Of a DNA stretch of 64,000 nucleotides, positions 44,783-55,514 are shown in pieces. Numbering within the stretch: the stretch's first letter is position 1; each line of letters begins with the position of its first letter. A program made the translations under genes and the position numbers. The DNA comes from Paguma larvata (taxonomy: Eukaryota > Chordata > Mammalia > Carnivora > Viverridae). The stretch lies in NCBI GenBank assembly GCA_030068075.1, contig CM057841.1, positions 50,447,030 through 50,511,029 of the forward strand, written 5' to 3'. The notes beneath the pieces were generated by a model, which was not told where the DNA came from, ran no database searches, and saw only the letters and a program-made list of their open reading frames with translations.

Positions 44783-47700
44783 TTGACTCTAAACCCACAT
44801 TTTTCAATATTAACACTGAATGTAAACGGATTAAACGCTCCAGTTAAAAGATACAGGGTAACAGAATGGATTAGAAAACAAGACCCATCTATCTGCTGTT
44901 AAATATGCCCTCATTTAAACCTGAGGACACCTTCAGACTGAAAGTGAGGGGATGGAGAACTATCTACCATGCTACAAGAACTCAGAAGAAAGCTGGAGTA
45001 GCCACCCTTATATCGGACAACTAGACTTTAGAGTAAAAGATGTAATAAGAGATGAAGAAGGGCATTATATAATAATCACAGGGACTATCCAGCAGGAAGA
45101 GCTAACAATTATAAATATCTACGCGCCGAATTCTGGGGCACCCAAATTTGTAAAGCAACTAATTACAAACGTAAGCAATATTATTGATAAAAATGTGCTA
45201 GTTGCAGGAGACCTTAATACCCCACTCACAGCGCTGGATAGATCCACTAAACAGAGAATCAGCATAGAAACAATGGACCTGAACGACACGTTGGAACAGA
45301 TGGGCCTGACAGATATCTTCAGGGCCCTTCATCCAGAAGCAAAGGAATTTACATTCTTCTCAAATACGCATGGTACATTTTCCAAGACAGACCACATTTG
45401 GGGACACAAGGAAGCGCTGAATAAGTATAAAAAAATTGAGATCATACCATGCACAATTTCAGATCACAATGCTTTGAAACTTGAAATCAACCACAGGAAA
45501 AAGTCTGGGAAGCCCCCACAAACATGGAGACTAAAGAACTACCTACTAAAAGACGAATGGGTCAACCAAGCAATCAGAGAAGAAATTAAAAAATACATGG
45601 AAACAAATGAAAATGAACATACGTCAATCCAAACGCTTTGGGATGCGGCAAAGGCAGTCCTGAGAGGGAAATATATTGCAATGCAGGCCCATCTCAAGAA
45701 GCAAGAAAAATTCCTAACACAAATTCTAACAGCACACCTAAAGGAACTAGAAGCAGAACAGCTAAGACAGCCCAAATCTAGCAGAAAGAGAGAAATAACA
45801 AAGATTAGGGCATAAATTAATCATATAGAAACAGAAAAAGTAGTGGAACAGATCAATGAAACCAAGAGCTGGTTCTTTGAAAAAATAAACAGAATTGATA
45901 AACCTCTAGTGAGGCTTCTCAAAAAGAAAAGAGAGAGAAACCAAATCAATAAAATCATGAAAGAAAATGGAGTGATTACAACCAATCCCTCAGAAATACA
46001 AGCAATCATGAGAGATTATTATGAAAAACTGTATGCCGTCAAATTGAACAACCTGGAAGAAATAGACAAATTCCTAAACAGCCACATGCTACCAAAACTC
46101 AAACGGTAAGAAATAGAAAACTTGAACAGACCCATAACTAGTGAAGAAATTGAATCAGTTATCAAAAATCTCCCAGCAAATAAAATCCAGGGCCAGATGG
46201 CTTCCCTACGGAATTTTACCAGACATTTAAAACAGAGTTAATACCTATCCTCCTCAAGCTGTTCCAAAAAACTGAGATGGAAAGAAAACTCCCGGACTCA
46301 TTCTATGAAGCCAGCATCACTTTGATTCCCAAACCAGATAGAGACCCAGCAAAAAAAAAAAAAAAAAGAGAATTACAGGCCGATATCCTTGATGAACATA
46401 GATGCAAAAATTCTTAACAAGATATTAGCAAATAGAATCCAACAGCATATAAAAAGAATTATCCACCACGATCAAGTAGGATTCATCCCTCGGTTGCAGG
46501 GATGGTTCAACATTCGTAAACCAATCAATGTGATACATCACATTAACAAAAGAAAAGATAAGAACCATATGATTCTGTCGATTGATGCAGAAAAAGCATT
46601 TGACAAAATACATCTTAATAAAAACTCTCGAGAAAGTTAGGAGAGAAGGAACATACTTAAACATCATAAAAGCCATTTATGAAAAGCCCACAGCTAACAT
46701 TATCCTCAATGGGGAAAAACTGACAGCCTTCCCCCTGAGATCAGGAACACGACAGGGATGTCCACTCTCACCACTGCTATTTAACATAGTGTTGGAGGTC
46801 CTAGCGTCAGCAATCAGACAAGAAAGCAAAATAAAAGGCATCAGGATAGGCAAGGATGAAGTCAAACTTTCACTTTTTGCACATGACATGATACTTTACA
46901 TGGAAAACCCAACAGAATCCACTGAAAGCCTACTAGAACTGATCCATGAATTTGGCAAAGTTGCAGGATACAAAATCAACATACAGAAATTGGTTGCATT
47001 CCTTTACACCAACAATGAAGCAATAGAAAGAGAAATAAAGAAGCGAATCCCATTCACAATTGCACCAAAAACCATCAAATACCTAGGAATAAACCTAACC
47101 AAAGATGTAAAAGACCTCTACGTGGAAAACTATAAAAAACTTATGAAGGAAATTGAGGAAGAGACAGGGAAATGGAAAAACATCCCATGCTCATGGATCG
47201 GAAGAATAAATATCATTAAAATGGCAATAGTACCCAAAGCAATCTACACATTCAATGCAATCCCAATCAAAATTGCACCAGCATTCTTCTCAAAGCTAGA
47301 GCAAACAATCCTAAAATTTGTATGGAACCACAAACGACGCCGAACAGCCAAAGTAATTCTGAAGAATAAAACCAAAGCGGGAGGCATCACAATCCCAGAC
47401 TTTAACCTCTACTACAAAGCGGTAGTCATCAAGACAGCATGGTACTGGCACAAAAACAGACACATAGACCAAGAAAAGATAAGAACCATATGATCCTGTC
47501 GATTGATGCAGAAAAAGCATTTGACAAAATACAGCATCCCTTCTTAATAAAAACTCTCGAGAAAGTCGGGATAGACTTTCCCGAGAAAGATGGAATAGAA
47601 TAGAGAACCCAGAGATGGACCCACAAGCATATGGCCATCTAATCTTTGACAAAGCAGGAAAGAGTATCCAATGGAAAAAAGACAACCTCTTTAACACATG

Positions 47701-48803
47701 GTGCTGGGAGAACTGGACAGCAACATGCAGAAGAATGAAACTAGACCACTTCCTTACACCACTCACAAAAATAAACTCTAAATGGATGAAGGATCTGAAT
47801 GTGAGACAGGAAACCATCAAAATCCTAGAGGAGAAAGCAGGAAAAAAACCTCTTTGACCTGAGCCACAGCAATTTCTTACTGAACACATCTCCAAAGGCG
47901 AGGGAATTGAAAGCAAAAATGAACTATTGGGACCTCATCAAGATAAAAAGCTTCTGCACGGCAAAGGAAACAACCAACAAAACTAATAGACAACCGACGG
48001 AATGGGAAAGGATAATCGCAAATGACATATCGGATAAAGGACTAGTATCTAAAATCTATAAAAAACTTACCAAACTCCACACCCGAAAAACAAATAATCC
48101 AGTGAAGAAATGGGCGGAAGATATGAATAGACACTTCTCCAAAGAGGACATTCAGGTGGCCAACAGACACATGAAACGATGCTCAAAGTCACTCATCACC
48201 AGGGAAACACAAACCAAAACCACACTGAGATACCACCTTACACCGGTTCGAGTGGCTAAAATGAATATATCAGGAAACTATAGATGCTGGCGGGGATGTG
48301 GAGAAGCAGGCACCCTCCTACACTGTTGGTGGGAATGCAAACTGGTGCAGCCACTCTGGAAAACGGTGTGGAGGTACCTCAAAAAAATGAAAATAGAGCT
48401 ACCCTATGATCCAGCAATAGCACTGCTAGGAATCTACCCAAGAGACACAGGAATGCTGATGCATAGGGGCACGTGTACCCCAATGTTCATAGCAGCACTT
48501 TCGATGATAGCCAAATCATGGAAAGAGACCAAGTGCCCATCAACTGACGAATGGATAAAGAAGTTGTGGCACATATATACAATGGACTACTACGTGACAA
48601 TGAGAAAAAATGAAATCTGGCCATGTGTAGCAACATGGATGGAACTGGAGGGTATTATGTTAAGTGAAATAAGTCGGTTAGAAAAAGACAGATACCATAT
48701 GTTTCCACGCATAGGTGGACTTTGTGAGACTAAGCAAAAACCAGGGGGAGGGGAAGAGGGGAAAGGGAAAAAAGACACAGAGAGGGAGGGAGATAAAACA
48801 TAA
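44783..48803 (+). pseudogene. LINE-1 ORF2 (endonuclease and reverse transcriptase), multiply disabled
   Basis: Endonuclease: LTLNVNGLNAP at about 44,812, then a stop (TAA near 44,899) and a one-base loss where the conserved LQET glutamate should be; another loss near 45,022; then YAPN, GDLNTPL and SDHNALKLE are present in an open block 44,952-45,815. Stops at 45,813-45,815 and 46,107-46,109; a frameshift near 46,185; an A17 run at 46,351-46,367; an 8-nt loss near 46,612. Reverse transcriptase: [15 protein letters not shown] at about 46,746, then FAHD in place of FADD (His codon 46,882-46,884). A duplicate insert at 47,472-47,592 ends that frame (TGA 47,491-47,493). One extra A near 47,845. 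The C-terminal cysteine motif CX3CX7HX4C is intact at about 48,286-48,340. It cannot make functional protein. Confidence 0.95.
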
Positions 48804-48930
48804 GAGACTCTTAAAGACTAAGAACAAACTGAGGGTGAGGGGGGGAGGGGGTGACGGGCATTAAAGAGGGCATGTGTTGGGATGAACACTGGGTGTTATA
48901 TGTAAACCAATTTGAAAATAAACTATTATA

Positions 48931-48969
<39 letters not shown>

Positions 48970-48970
48970 A
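48931..48970 (+). repeat. (AAAT)n LINE-1 tail
   Basis: About ten AAAT units forming the 3' tail of the LINE-1, followed by TGTC and the second TSD copy. Confidence 0.95.
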
Positions 48971-49055
48971 TGTCAAAATAATAATAATAAATAAGTACTG
49001 AAATAGTTCAAATTATTAAACGTAACTCCAAGTACTTTTTTTTTTTAAAGATACT

Positions 49056-49407
49056 TGATATGGACTGAACTTTTGTTCCCCACCGCTCCAAAATTCATAT
49101 ATTGCAACTCTAATCTCCAATATAATAGCATTTGAAGATGGGGCCTTTGAGAGGTACTTAAGGTCATTCCAGCTCCCATAATGTGATTCGTTAAGAAGAC
49201 ACAGGACAAAGTTTGCTTCCTCTCTCTCCGCGCTCCATCGTGTTAGGATACAAGAAGATCAACCCTGAATTGGGCCTTCACAAGACACCAGACCTGCCGG
49301 CACCTCAATATTGGACTTCCCAGCCCCACGAACCATGAGAAATAAGTGTTTGTTGCTTACCCACCTAATCTATGGTAATTTGTTACAGCAACCCCAAAAT
49401 GACTACA
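49056..49407 (+). mobile_element. MST/MLT1A-type LTR (ERVL-MaLR), near complete
   Basis: Starts TGATATGGACTGAACTTTTGTTCCCC and ends TATGGTAATTTGTTACAGCAACCCCAAAATGACTACA. Internal CAAAATTCATATATTGCAACTCTAATC, AGATGGGGCCTTTGAGAGGTACTTAAGG and CCTGCCGGCACCTCAATATTGGACTTCCCAGCCCC fit the family. About 352 bp. Confidence 0.93.
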
Positions 49408-51069
49408 ACCATATAGGAGCACAACCAACCAAGAAATAAAAAAACAGTCATTAACATGAAACATGCAATATAGAAGATAAACTCAAGTTGACAGCCAATG
49501 CCCAAATTGTAATCCATTACATAACAGCAGTGGAGCAAAGAGAGATGCAACCTCTTAACATAAATCAATCCCTGGGATGAATATGTCTGTATATGTACAC
49601 ATACATACGTATATCCTGATAAAAGAATATATTGTTTGCTCAAAGGAGACATGAGATTTGGGCAGTTGCAATCATGATGGATCCAAAGTTGGAGACTTCT
49701 TAACTGTGACATACCGCAAAGGAGAGCCTGGAATTTGCAAAGTAAAAAGACAGGAAAAGGCTCCTATTCCCCTGCCTTCTGCAATTCATCCCTTCCCTGA
49801 AACAGTGAGCCAGCAGCGGCCTAACTCCTGAGCAAAGGGCAAGGGTGGGGGTGGGAAATGAAGATCAAAAAGACCAAAAGCAATAGGAAACCCAAAGGTA
49901 GAAAAATAAATAGTATTCAAAAAATAGCAGCCAGCCACACTAGCAATAGGGAAAACAAGAGATTCATTTTAAAAGGTCACTCTTTTTCGAGACGGCTAAT
50001 TATGTCACAGCTTCTCTTGAGAACCCAGTAAACAAATGATCTGGAAGAGAATTTTGCTCGTTGGGTTCTTCAGCCTAATAACACTGGTACATCCAGAGTT
50101 CTCACACGCCTCTCGAGAGAACACTCTGGCCACACTCAGGTAAATGAATTGTCTAATTCTGTCTCTGCCACCAGCTATTGTGGTTTCTTTGGATGAACGA
50201 TGCCACATCTAAAAATGTTAGGATCAGATTAGATGTTCCCTCACATCTCTTTTAGTTGTATAATTTTTATTATTCGGTTTCACACCAATATTAAAAGATT
50301 CTAAATCCCAAGTCCTCTCATATGTGATTTATAAGATTGTGGATTGAAACAGAAGGATACAGCAGCATTCCCAAAAATCAAAATAAACCACAATGAAAAT
50401 AAAGGATTATTAATGTTCTCACCATTTCGTACAGTGTATTCTCACATTACACAGCAGAAGTGTTAGTTTTCCAATTGTTATTAATGACTGAGTCCCACAC
50501 ACACCTGCAAGAGATTTTCCAAAACTGCGAAAATATATTCTGAGCTGTATATTATGAGCTGCATAAAGGAATAAGAAAAGCAAGGTTTAGTTTGGGTTAA
50601 GTTTTAAATATTGTTCCATTGTTTCTCCTTAATCAATATAAATTGAAAACAGATTCATCTAATTCACTTCAAGAACCTCGTAATGGATTTGGAAAGCCAA
50701 TTCCAGGTCTCCCAGGCATTGAGCAAAAAAATACAGCATGAATGGTCTTCTGTCAATGAGATGAGGCATAAAATAAAACCGTGGCTCCCTATAAAACTAA
50801 ACCCATGCCCAGTTCTAAGGACATGTAGACTTCAGGGACCACATGTGGTCAAGGCACAGACAGGGCAGAAGAAAATTCAGGAAACACTTTCAACTGTTTC
50901 AAGAAAATGAAGAGTAAACAATATAAGATAACTAAGAAAAAAATCAGTATTGCAAGGCAAGTGTTGTCTTAAAGACAGACTAAATGATGGGCGTATGGAT
51001 TTTCTTATGTCTAATACTAAAATCACATAGTTTTGTACACACTGAAACTTAAATTCATAGCCCAAAATA
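49408..51069. other. No gene seen; unique DNA
   Basis: A 109-codon minus frame (49,383-49,712) overlaps the LTR end and is not supported. A 75-codon plus frame at 50,683-50,910 has no domain. Nothing else recognised. Confidence 0.5.
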
Positions 51070-51360
51070 CATTTTCCAGTTATTATTACCTAACAAGTCA
51101 CCCCAAAAGAATGGATTAAAATAGTAACGGTTGATGTTGCTCATGAATCTGGTATTGACTGGAATCTTCTAGGAAGTTGTTGCTTGAGTTCCTTTCATGG
51201 CCATATGCAAATGACTAGGGTCCTACCATAGGCTTCTTCTGTCTGGTGTGTGGGCTAGGAAAGTTTAAAGAGCTGAAGGCAGGACTGTCTGGGGCTTGGT
51301 GGGCATCTCTATCGGTCTGTATGTGGTCTTTCCACAAGGCAGCCTCAGGGTTGCCAGACT
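51070..51360 (-). mobile_element. Possible ancient interspersed repeat, family unassigned
   Basis: TTATTATTACCTAACAAGTCACCCCAAAAGAATGGATTAAAATAG, GATGTTGCTCATGAATCTGG and GCTGAAGGCAGGACTGTCTGGGGC look like a common old mammalian repeat (LTR- or DNA-type) whose name I cannot give with certainty. Orientation is guessed. Confidence 0.4.
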
Positions 51361-51696
51361 TCTAAAATGATGGCCAAAAGCGTCCAGAGTTGAGTGTCAC
51401 AACAAAAAAACTAACGGAGGCATCATGGCCGTTTCTAACGCAGTCTTGAAAGTCATACATAATCACTTCTGTCAAATTATATTCATGGAGGCAGTTCCAT
51501 TCAGGTTGAGGCCATAGGGATTTCCTCTTCTTACAGAAGTATGGCAAACTTCTGGAAGGGCATGTGGTCTGGGAAATACTGTTGCAGCCATTTTTGGAAA
51601 ACACAGTCTACCAAAAGCTGGTTGGAATAAGAGGACTTCAATGATTTTAAGAAATAATTTCCAATTAATTGGGAGAAAATAGAGACTTTTGGGCAC
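51361..51696. other. No gene seen
   Basis: Overlapping minus frames of 80, 88 and 98 codons cover the same DNA (51,362-51,827), so most or all are chance. No repeat recognised. Confidence 0.5.
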
Positions 51697-52279
51697 TGGA
51701 TTAGTTGTCTTTTGCTGTGGGCCATACAGAACTGCCACAAGTGTAGGGACTTAAAACAACACAGATTTGTTACTTTGCAGTTCTGTCGTTCAGAAATCTG
51801 GTATGAGTCTCCCAGGGCTGCAATCAAAGTGTCATCAGAGCTGTGTTCCCTTCTGGAAGCTCTAGGAGAGAATCAGTCTTTTTGCTTGTTGTCAGAACAC
51901 AATCCACTGCAATTGTAGGACTAAGGTCCCCATTTCCTGGCTGGCTGCCAGTAGAGGCCTATTCTCAGGTCTCAAGGCCACCGGCACGCCTTGCCTCATG
52001 GTCCCTGTCCTCCATTCTCAAAGCCAGAAACAGCTTCTCATGTCCCCTCTTCCCTCCCCATCCTCCATCATATCTCCCTGACCAGCCCTTAATGGAGAAA
52101 CTCTGCTTTTAAGGGCTCCCATGATCCAACTGAGCCCACCTTGAATATGCCGGGTAATCTCCCGACCTCAAGATGCGTCATCTGAGTCTCAACTGTAGAG
52201 CTCTTTGCCATGTAAGGTAACATAGTTGGGGGACTAAGACTTTGGCGTCTTTGGAAGCCTTAATCCTGCCCACTGTAGA
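51697..52279 (-). mobile_element. MLT1-type LTR (ERVL-MaLR), antisense
   Basis: Reverse complement of an MLT1 LTR: TGGATTAGTTGTCTTTTGCTGTGGGCCATACAGAACTGCCACAAG, GACTTAAAACAACACAGATTTGTTAC, AGGGCTGCAATCAAAGTGTCATCAGAGCTGTGTTCCCTTCTGGAAGCTCTAGGAGAGAATC, CTCCATTCTCAAAGCCAGAAACAGC, GCCATGTAAGGTAACATAG, and GGCGTCTTTGGAAGCCTTAATCCTGCCCACTGTA at the right end. About 583 bp with some internal growth. Confidence 0.9.
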
Positions 52280-54092
52280 CATAATGTGTTCGCCCTTATG
52301 TTTTCTCAGTGGGAAGAAAAAATCTTCTCACTTAATTTAATTAACTCTCTTTTTAAATGCAACTATAATGAAGGTTACTTTGTTTCTAAGTCCAAACAAA
52401 TCCAGCAGTAACAAATTACAAGGGGAAAATTCCGACCAACATCGACAAGTGACATCTAACAAAAAAGATCTCAAAAATCGTAACGTGTAAATACAGTGTC
52501 TCTCGCACACACACGCACATACACACGCAGGGCCGTCTATCTAAAGTCATTTGTTATCAAGAGAGACACTGCCATTCAGTGAAGATCACTACGTGTCATT
52601 GAGAAATGACTAGATTATATTCAAAATGTTATTTTTATGAGTTTATATTATGGAAATATTTTACACCCTAAGAAAAGGCTAAGACTGTCTTACAACAAGA
52701 CTGGGTGGACACGCAGTACAGTGGGCAGGCTAGGAGTTTGGCTGCCCTCGCCACGCCTGCTGAGAAGGAAATGGACCGTGAGGGCACTCTGCCCAGACGT
52801 GTGTGTTTGCACCGCGGGTGTGTGGCCCTGGCTGGGCAAGTCAGCATCTCTGCTCGTGGGGCAGGCCTTCGGGCACAGAGAGGAGGAGGCACACCTTCGG
52901 GAGAAGCTTGTGAGGAACCCATTTCCAGGTTCCAACCCCCACCCCCTCCAGAGACCCCGGAGCACATTCTGCCTGCGAGTGCCCCCCACTGTCTTTCCAG
53001 TTGGTTCACTTAATTACTTATTTTGGCCTAACCCGGTACCAATGAATTTCTCTTCCGTGTGACCAACAATTCATCACGAAGACAAATGGGCAAAATCTCA
53101 GTCATCTGAAAAACAATCCGGCTATCAAAAGGATCGATTCTCCAATGCTCCAGATGGCTGTCAAGTTTTGTATTTTGTGTGGTTTACCAAAGTGCTTTTT
53201 GTTCAATAGGAGTGTGTGTGTTTCAATAAACTATCCAAGCTTTGATGAGAAGAATATGGTTTCCCACCTCGAGAGCTAGCTTTTAATAAAACAGATGTCT
53301 GCAATTTTCTTTCAGATATGACCCAATAATGGAATTTAACCAAAATGAGTTGAAATATAGTGTTTTTCAAATAATGTGCTATAATCAGTTTTAATACATC
53401 TCAACACATGCCTTTTTGAAGTTAAGAAATTAAATCAACATAGAAATTATAGGTTTCAAAGAAAGCCCCTGTCATTTTTTTTTACCAAGAAATATATATT
53501 TTTAGAAAAATAAATCACATTAGCATTATAGACAACAGGACTTATTCCTGGAAAAAGTCATTAGCAAGCTTAGAATTTGAGGATTTTGAGGTTCAATGAT
53601 TTATCTCAGTCAAGGGGCAAGGGGACGCAGAGCCCACCCCAGGTAATTCATCAGAGAATTTATTATGAAGCACCAGGAACAACAGCATTGTTAGATTTGA
53701 AGAGGCAAATGGGGAACAGAGGCCAGCCAGGGATTTGAGAAATAGCAGCTAGGGTACTACATGCAGCAAGTCTCGGTAGGAAAACCATGGCCAGAATCTC
53801 CAGGCAGAGATGGAATTGTAAAGGAGATGCAAACTATAGCTGAAGACTATAGCTGAAGACTCTACAGGAGGTAAAGACAAAGAGGGAGAAATACCTGGCT
53901 TTGTCCAGTGGCTGGCCTTCACTGGTGACCAGTGGGGAAGGAAGCCCAGGCAAGGTAAATCACAGAAGTGGAATCCCTGCAAACAGAGCAGATCAGAGAA
54001 GAGCTGTCTATACTTGCCCAGTATAGACAGGCAAGTAACCAGCACAACTGTGCATACTTTTACACCTTAAAAACAAAACAAACAAAAACTGT
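52280..54092. other. No gene seen; GC-rich patch at 52.69-53.01 kb
   Basis: 52,690-53,010 is strongly GC-enriched and carries four long overlapping frames (plus: 141 and 102 codons; minus: 113 and 99 codons). None has a domain I know. A short CA-rich run lies at 52,505-52,530, a 13-bp tandem duplication at 53,833-53,858, and a perfect 11-bp stem at 54,004-54,030. The rest looks unique. Confidence 0.45.
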
Positions 54093-54312
54093 AGGGGTGG
54101 CTGGGTGGCTCAGTTGGCTAAGTGTCCAATTCTTGGTTTCGGCTCGGGCCATGAGCTCATGGTTAGTGGGATCCAGCCCTGTGTCGGGCTCTGCACTGAC
54201 AGCATGGAGCCTGCTTAGGATCCTCTGCCTCCCTCTCTCTCTCTGCCTCTACCCTGCACTGTTTCTCTCTCTCTCTCCCTCTCTCTCTCTCAAAATGAAA
54301 TAAACATTAAAT
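54093..54312 (+). mobile_element. CAN-SINE, older carnivore subtype
   Basis: Sense copy: GTAGGGGTGGCTGGGTGGCTCAGTTGG, CCAATTCTTGGTTTCGGCTCGGGCCATGAGCTCATGG, GTGTCGGGCTCTGCACTGACAGCATGGAGCCTGC, a CT-rich tail, AATAAACATTAAATACACAC. The TTCTTGGTTTC segment marks the general carnivore form. No clear TSD. The 111-codon frame 53,968-54,303 is mostly SINE. Confidence 0.92.
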
Positions 54313-55239
54313 ACACACACATGCACACACTATAATACGTGGAGTGAAAGGCATCTGCCTCCAGCACAGAACACTATTCCAGCTAAAATCCACATAACTA
54401 TCCCCAACGATTGTTCTCTGATGTAAATACAGAAACCTAAAATACACAAAATAATCCAGAAGTCAAAGAGAAAAATCAGCAAAGACTGTGCCTTACTGCC
54501 CCCTGACATACAGGAATGTTGGCGGCATACAGTATGGGTGCATGAATGCATTAGCATATAAACATTTACTAATAATCTGTCCTGTGACCAAATACAATAA
54601 TACTGTCATTACTATTATTATCCCTAATTATCAAATATTGATAATTATAACTGACTTTATGAAATATGGTAGAAAACATGGTTGCCTTCCAACAGCCACT
54701 CTACCCTCTTTCGCAGCCTTATCCTTTGGATGGGTGTGACCGAAGCCCTATCTGGAGAACAGAGTCATGATATGTTTAAACCATTCAGGGAAACCCCATA
54801 AATCTGACAACAGTGTTTCAGAGACCACCACCAAGCCAGCATAAGCTGATCAGCATATGATATCCCCTTGGCTACAGAACTGGCACAGGGATTGTTTACT
54901 CAAACTTTTATTCAAGGATTGTGAAAGTGAAGCTCTATCTCCTTTCTCTTAGAGGTGAATGAGCAAGTAAGGGATCTCCATCCCTTACTGTAACTATCCT
55001 CTGTGCCCATGAAAGAATTCAGCATGGAAACAAAGCCTGACCTCCTTGGCACACAGAAGGTGTCAAATCAAGTAGATCACAGACGAATGAAGACAGCCCT
55101 GATCAAACCATACCCGAATTCCAGGTGGGTGGGTCAATAAATCCCCTAGACTCTTTAAACCAATTAAACCTTATTTTGTTGTTGTTGTTGTAGTTGTAAG
55201 CAACCAAAACCAATGCCCTAGAAACATTGCAACATACAC
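54313..55239. other. No gene seen; unique DNA
   Basis: A short CA run follows the SINE tail (54,312-54,330). A (TTG)n run lies at about 55,178-55,196. Nothing else recognised. Confidence 0.5.
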
Positions 55240-55430
55240 ACATGGCCTATTTCACTTAATTCTACCCAAATCCAGGAAAGTAGGTTTTATTACTGCCTCT
55301 ATTTTAGATTTGAGGAAAATGAGAAATGCAAATTGCCCAAATTACGGTAGTTTCTAAAGAGTAAAGAGACTTTGGATCTGATCCACCTGTCTTTCAAGCC
55401 TGTGCTCCTAGCCCTGGCACCACTCCTTCC
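55240..55430 (-). mobile_element. MIR (antisense)
   Basis: TTCACTTAATTCTACCCAAATCCAGGAAAGTAGGTTTTATTACTGCCTCTATTTTAGATTTGAGGAAAATGAG is the antisense MIR block (CCTCATTTTACAGATGAGGAAACTGAG). It is followed by AATTGCCCAAATTACGGTAG and CTGTCTTTCAAGCCTGTGCTC. Confidence 0.82.
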
Positions 55431-55514
55431 CCACACCCACCTTGTTGCTCCAAAACATTTCTTTAATGGTGGTTCTGTAGGCCTTCAACTACAGGAGGAA
55501 CTTTTTATATTCTA

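Larger units (their letters stand above)
42271..48974 (+). mobile_element. Near full-length carnivore LINE-1, defective
   Basis: All parts are in order: 5'UTR 42,271-43,824, ORF1 43,825-44,714, ORF2 about 44,783-48,803, a G-rich 3'UTR, and an (AAAT)n tail. The TSD AAAATAATAATA occurs at 42,251-42,262 and again from 48,975, although AT-richness makes it less specific. It inserted into the A-rich tail of the LINE-1 fragment at 41,739-42,270. Both ORFs are broken. ORF2 also carries a displaced internal duplication at 47,472-47,592 and a FADD to FAHD change. Confidence 0.96.
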
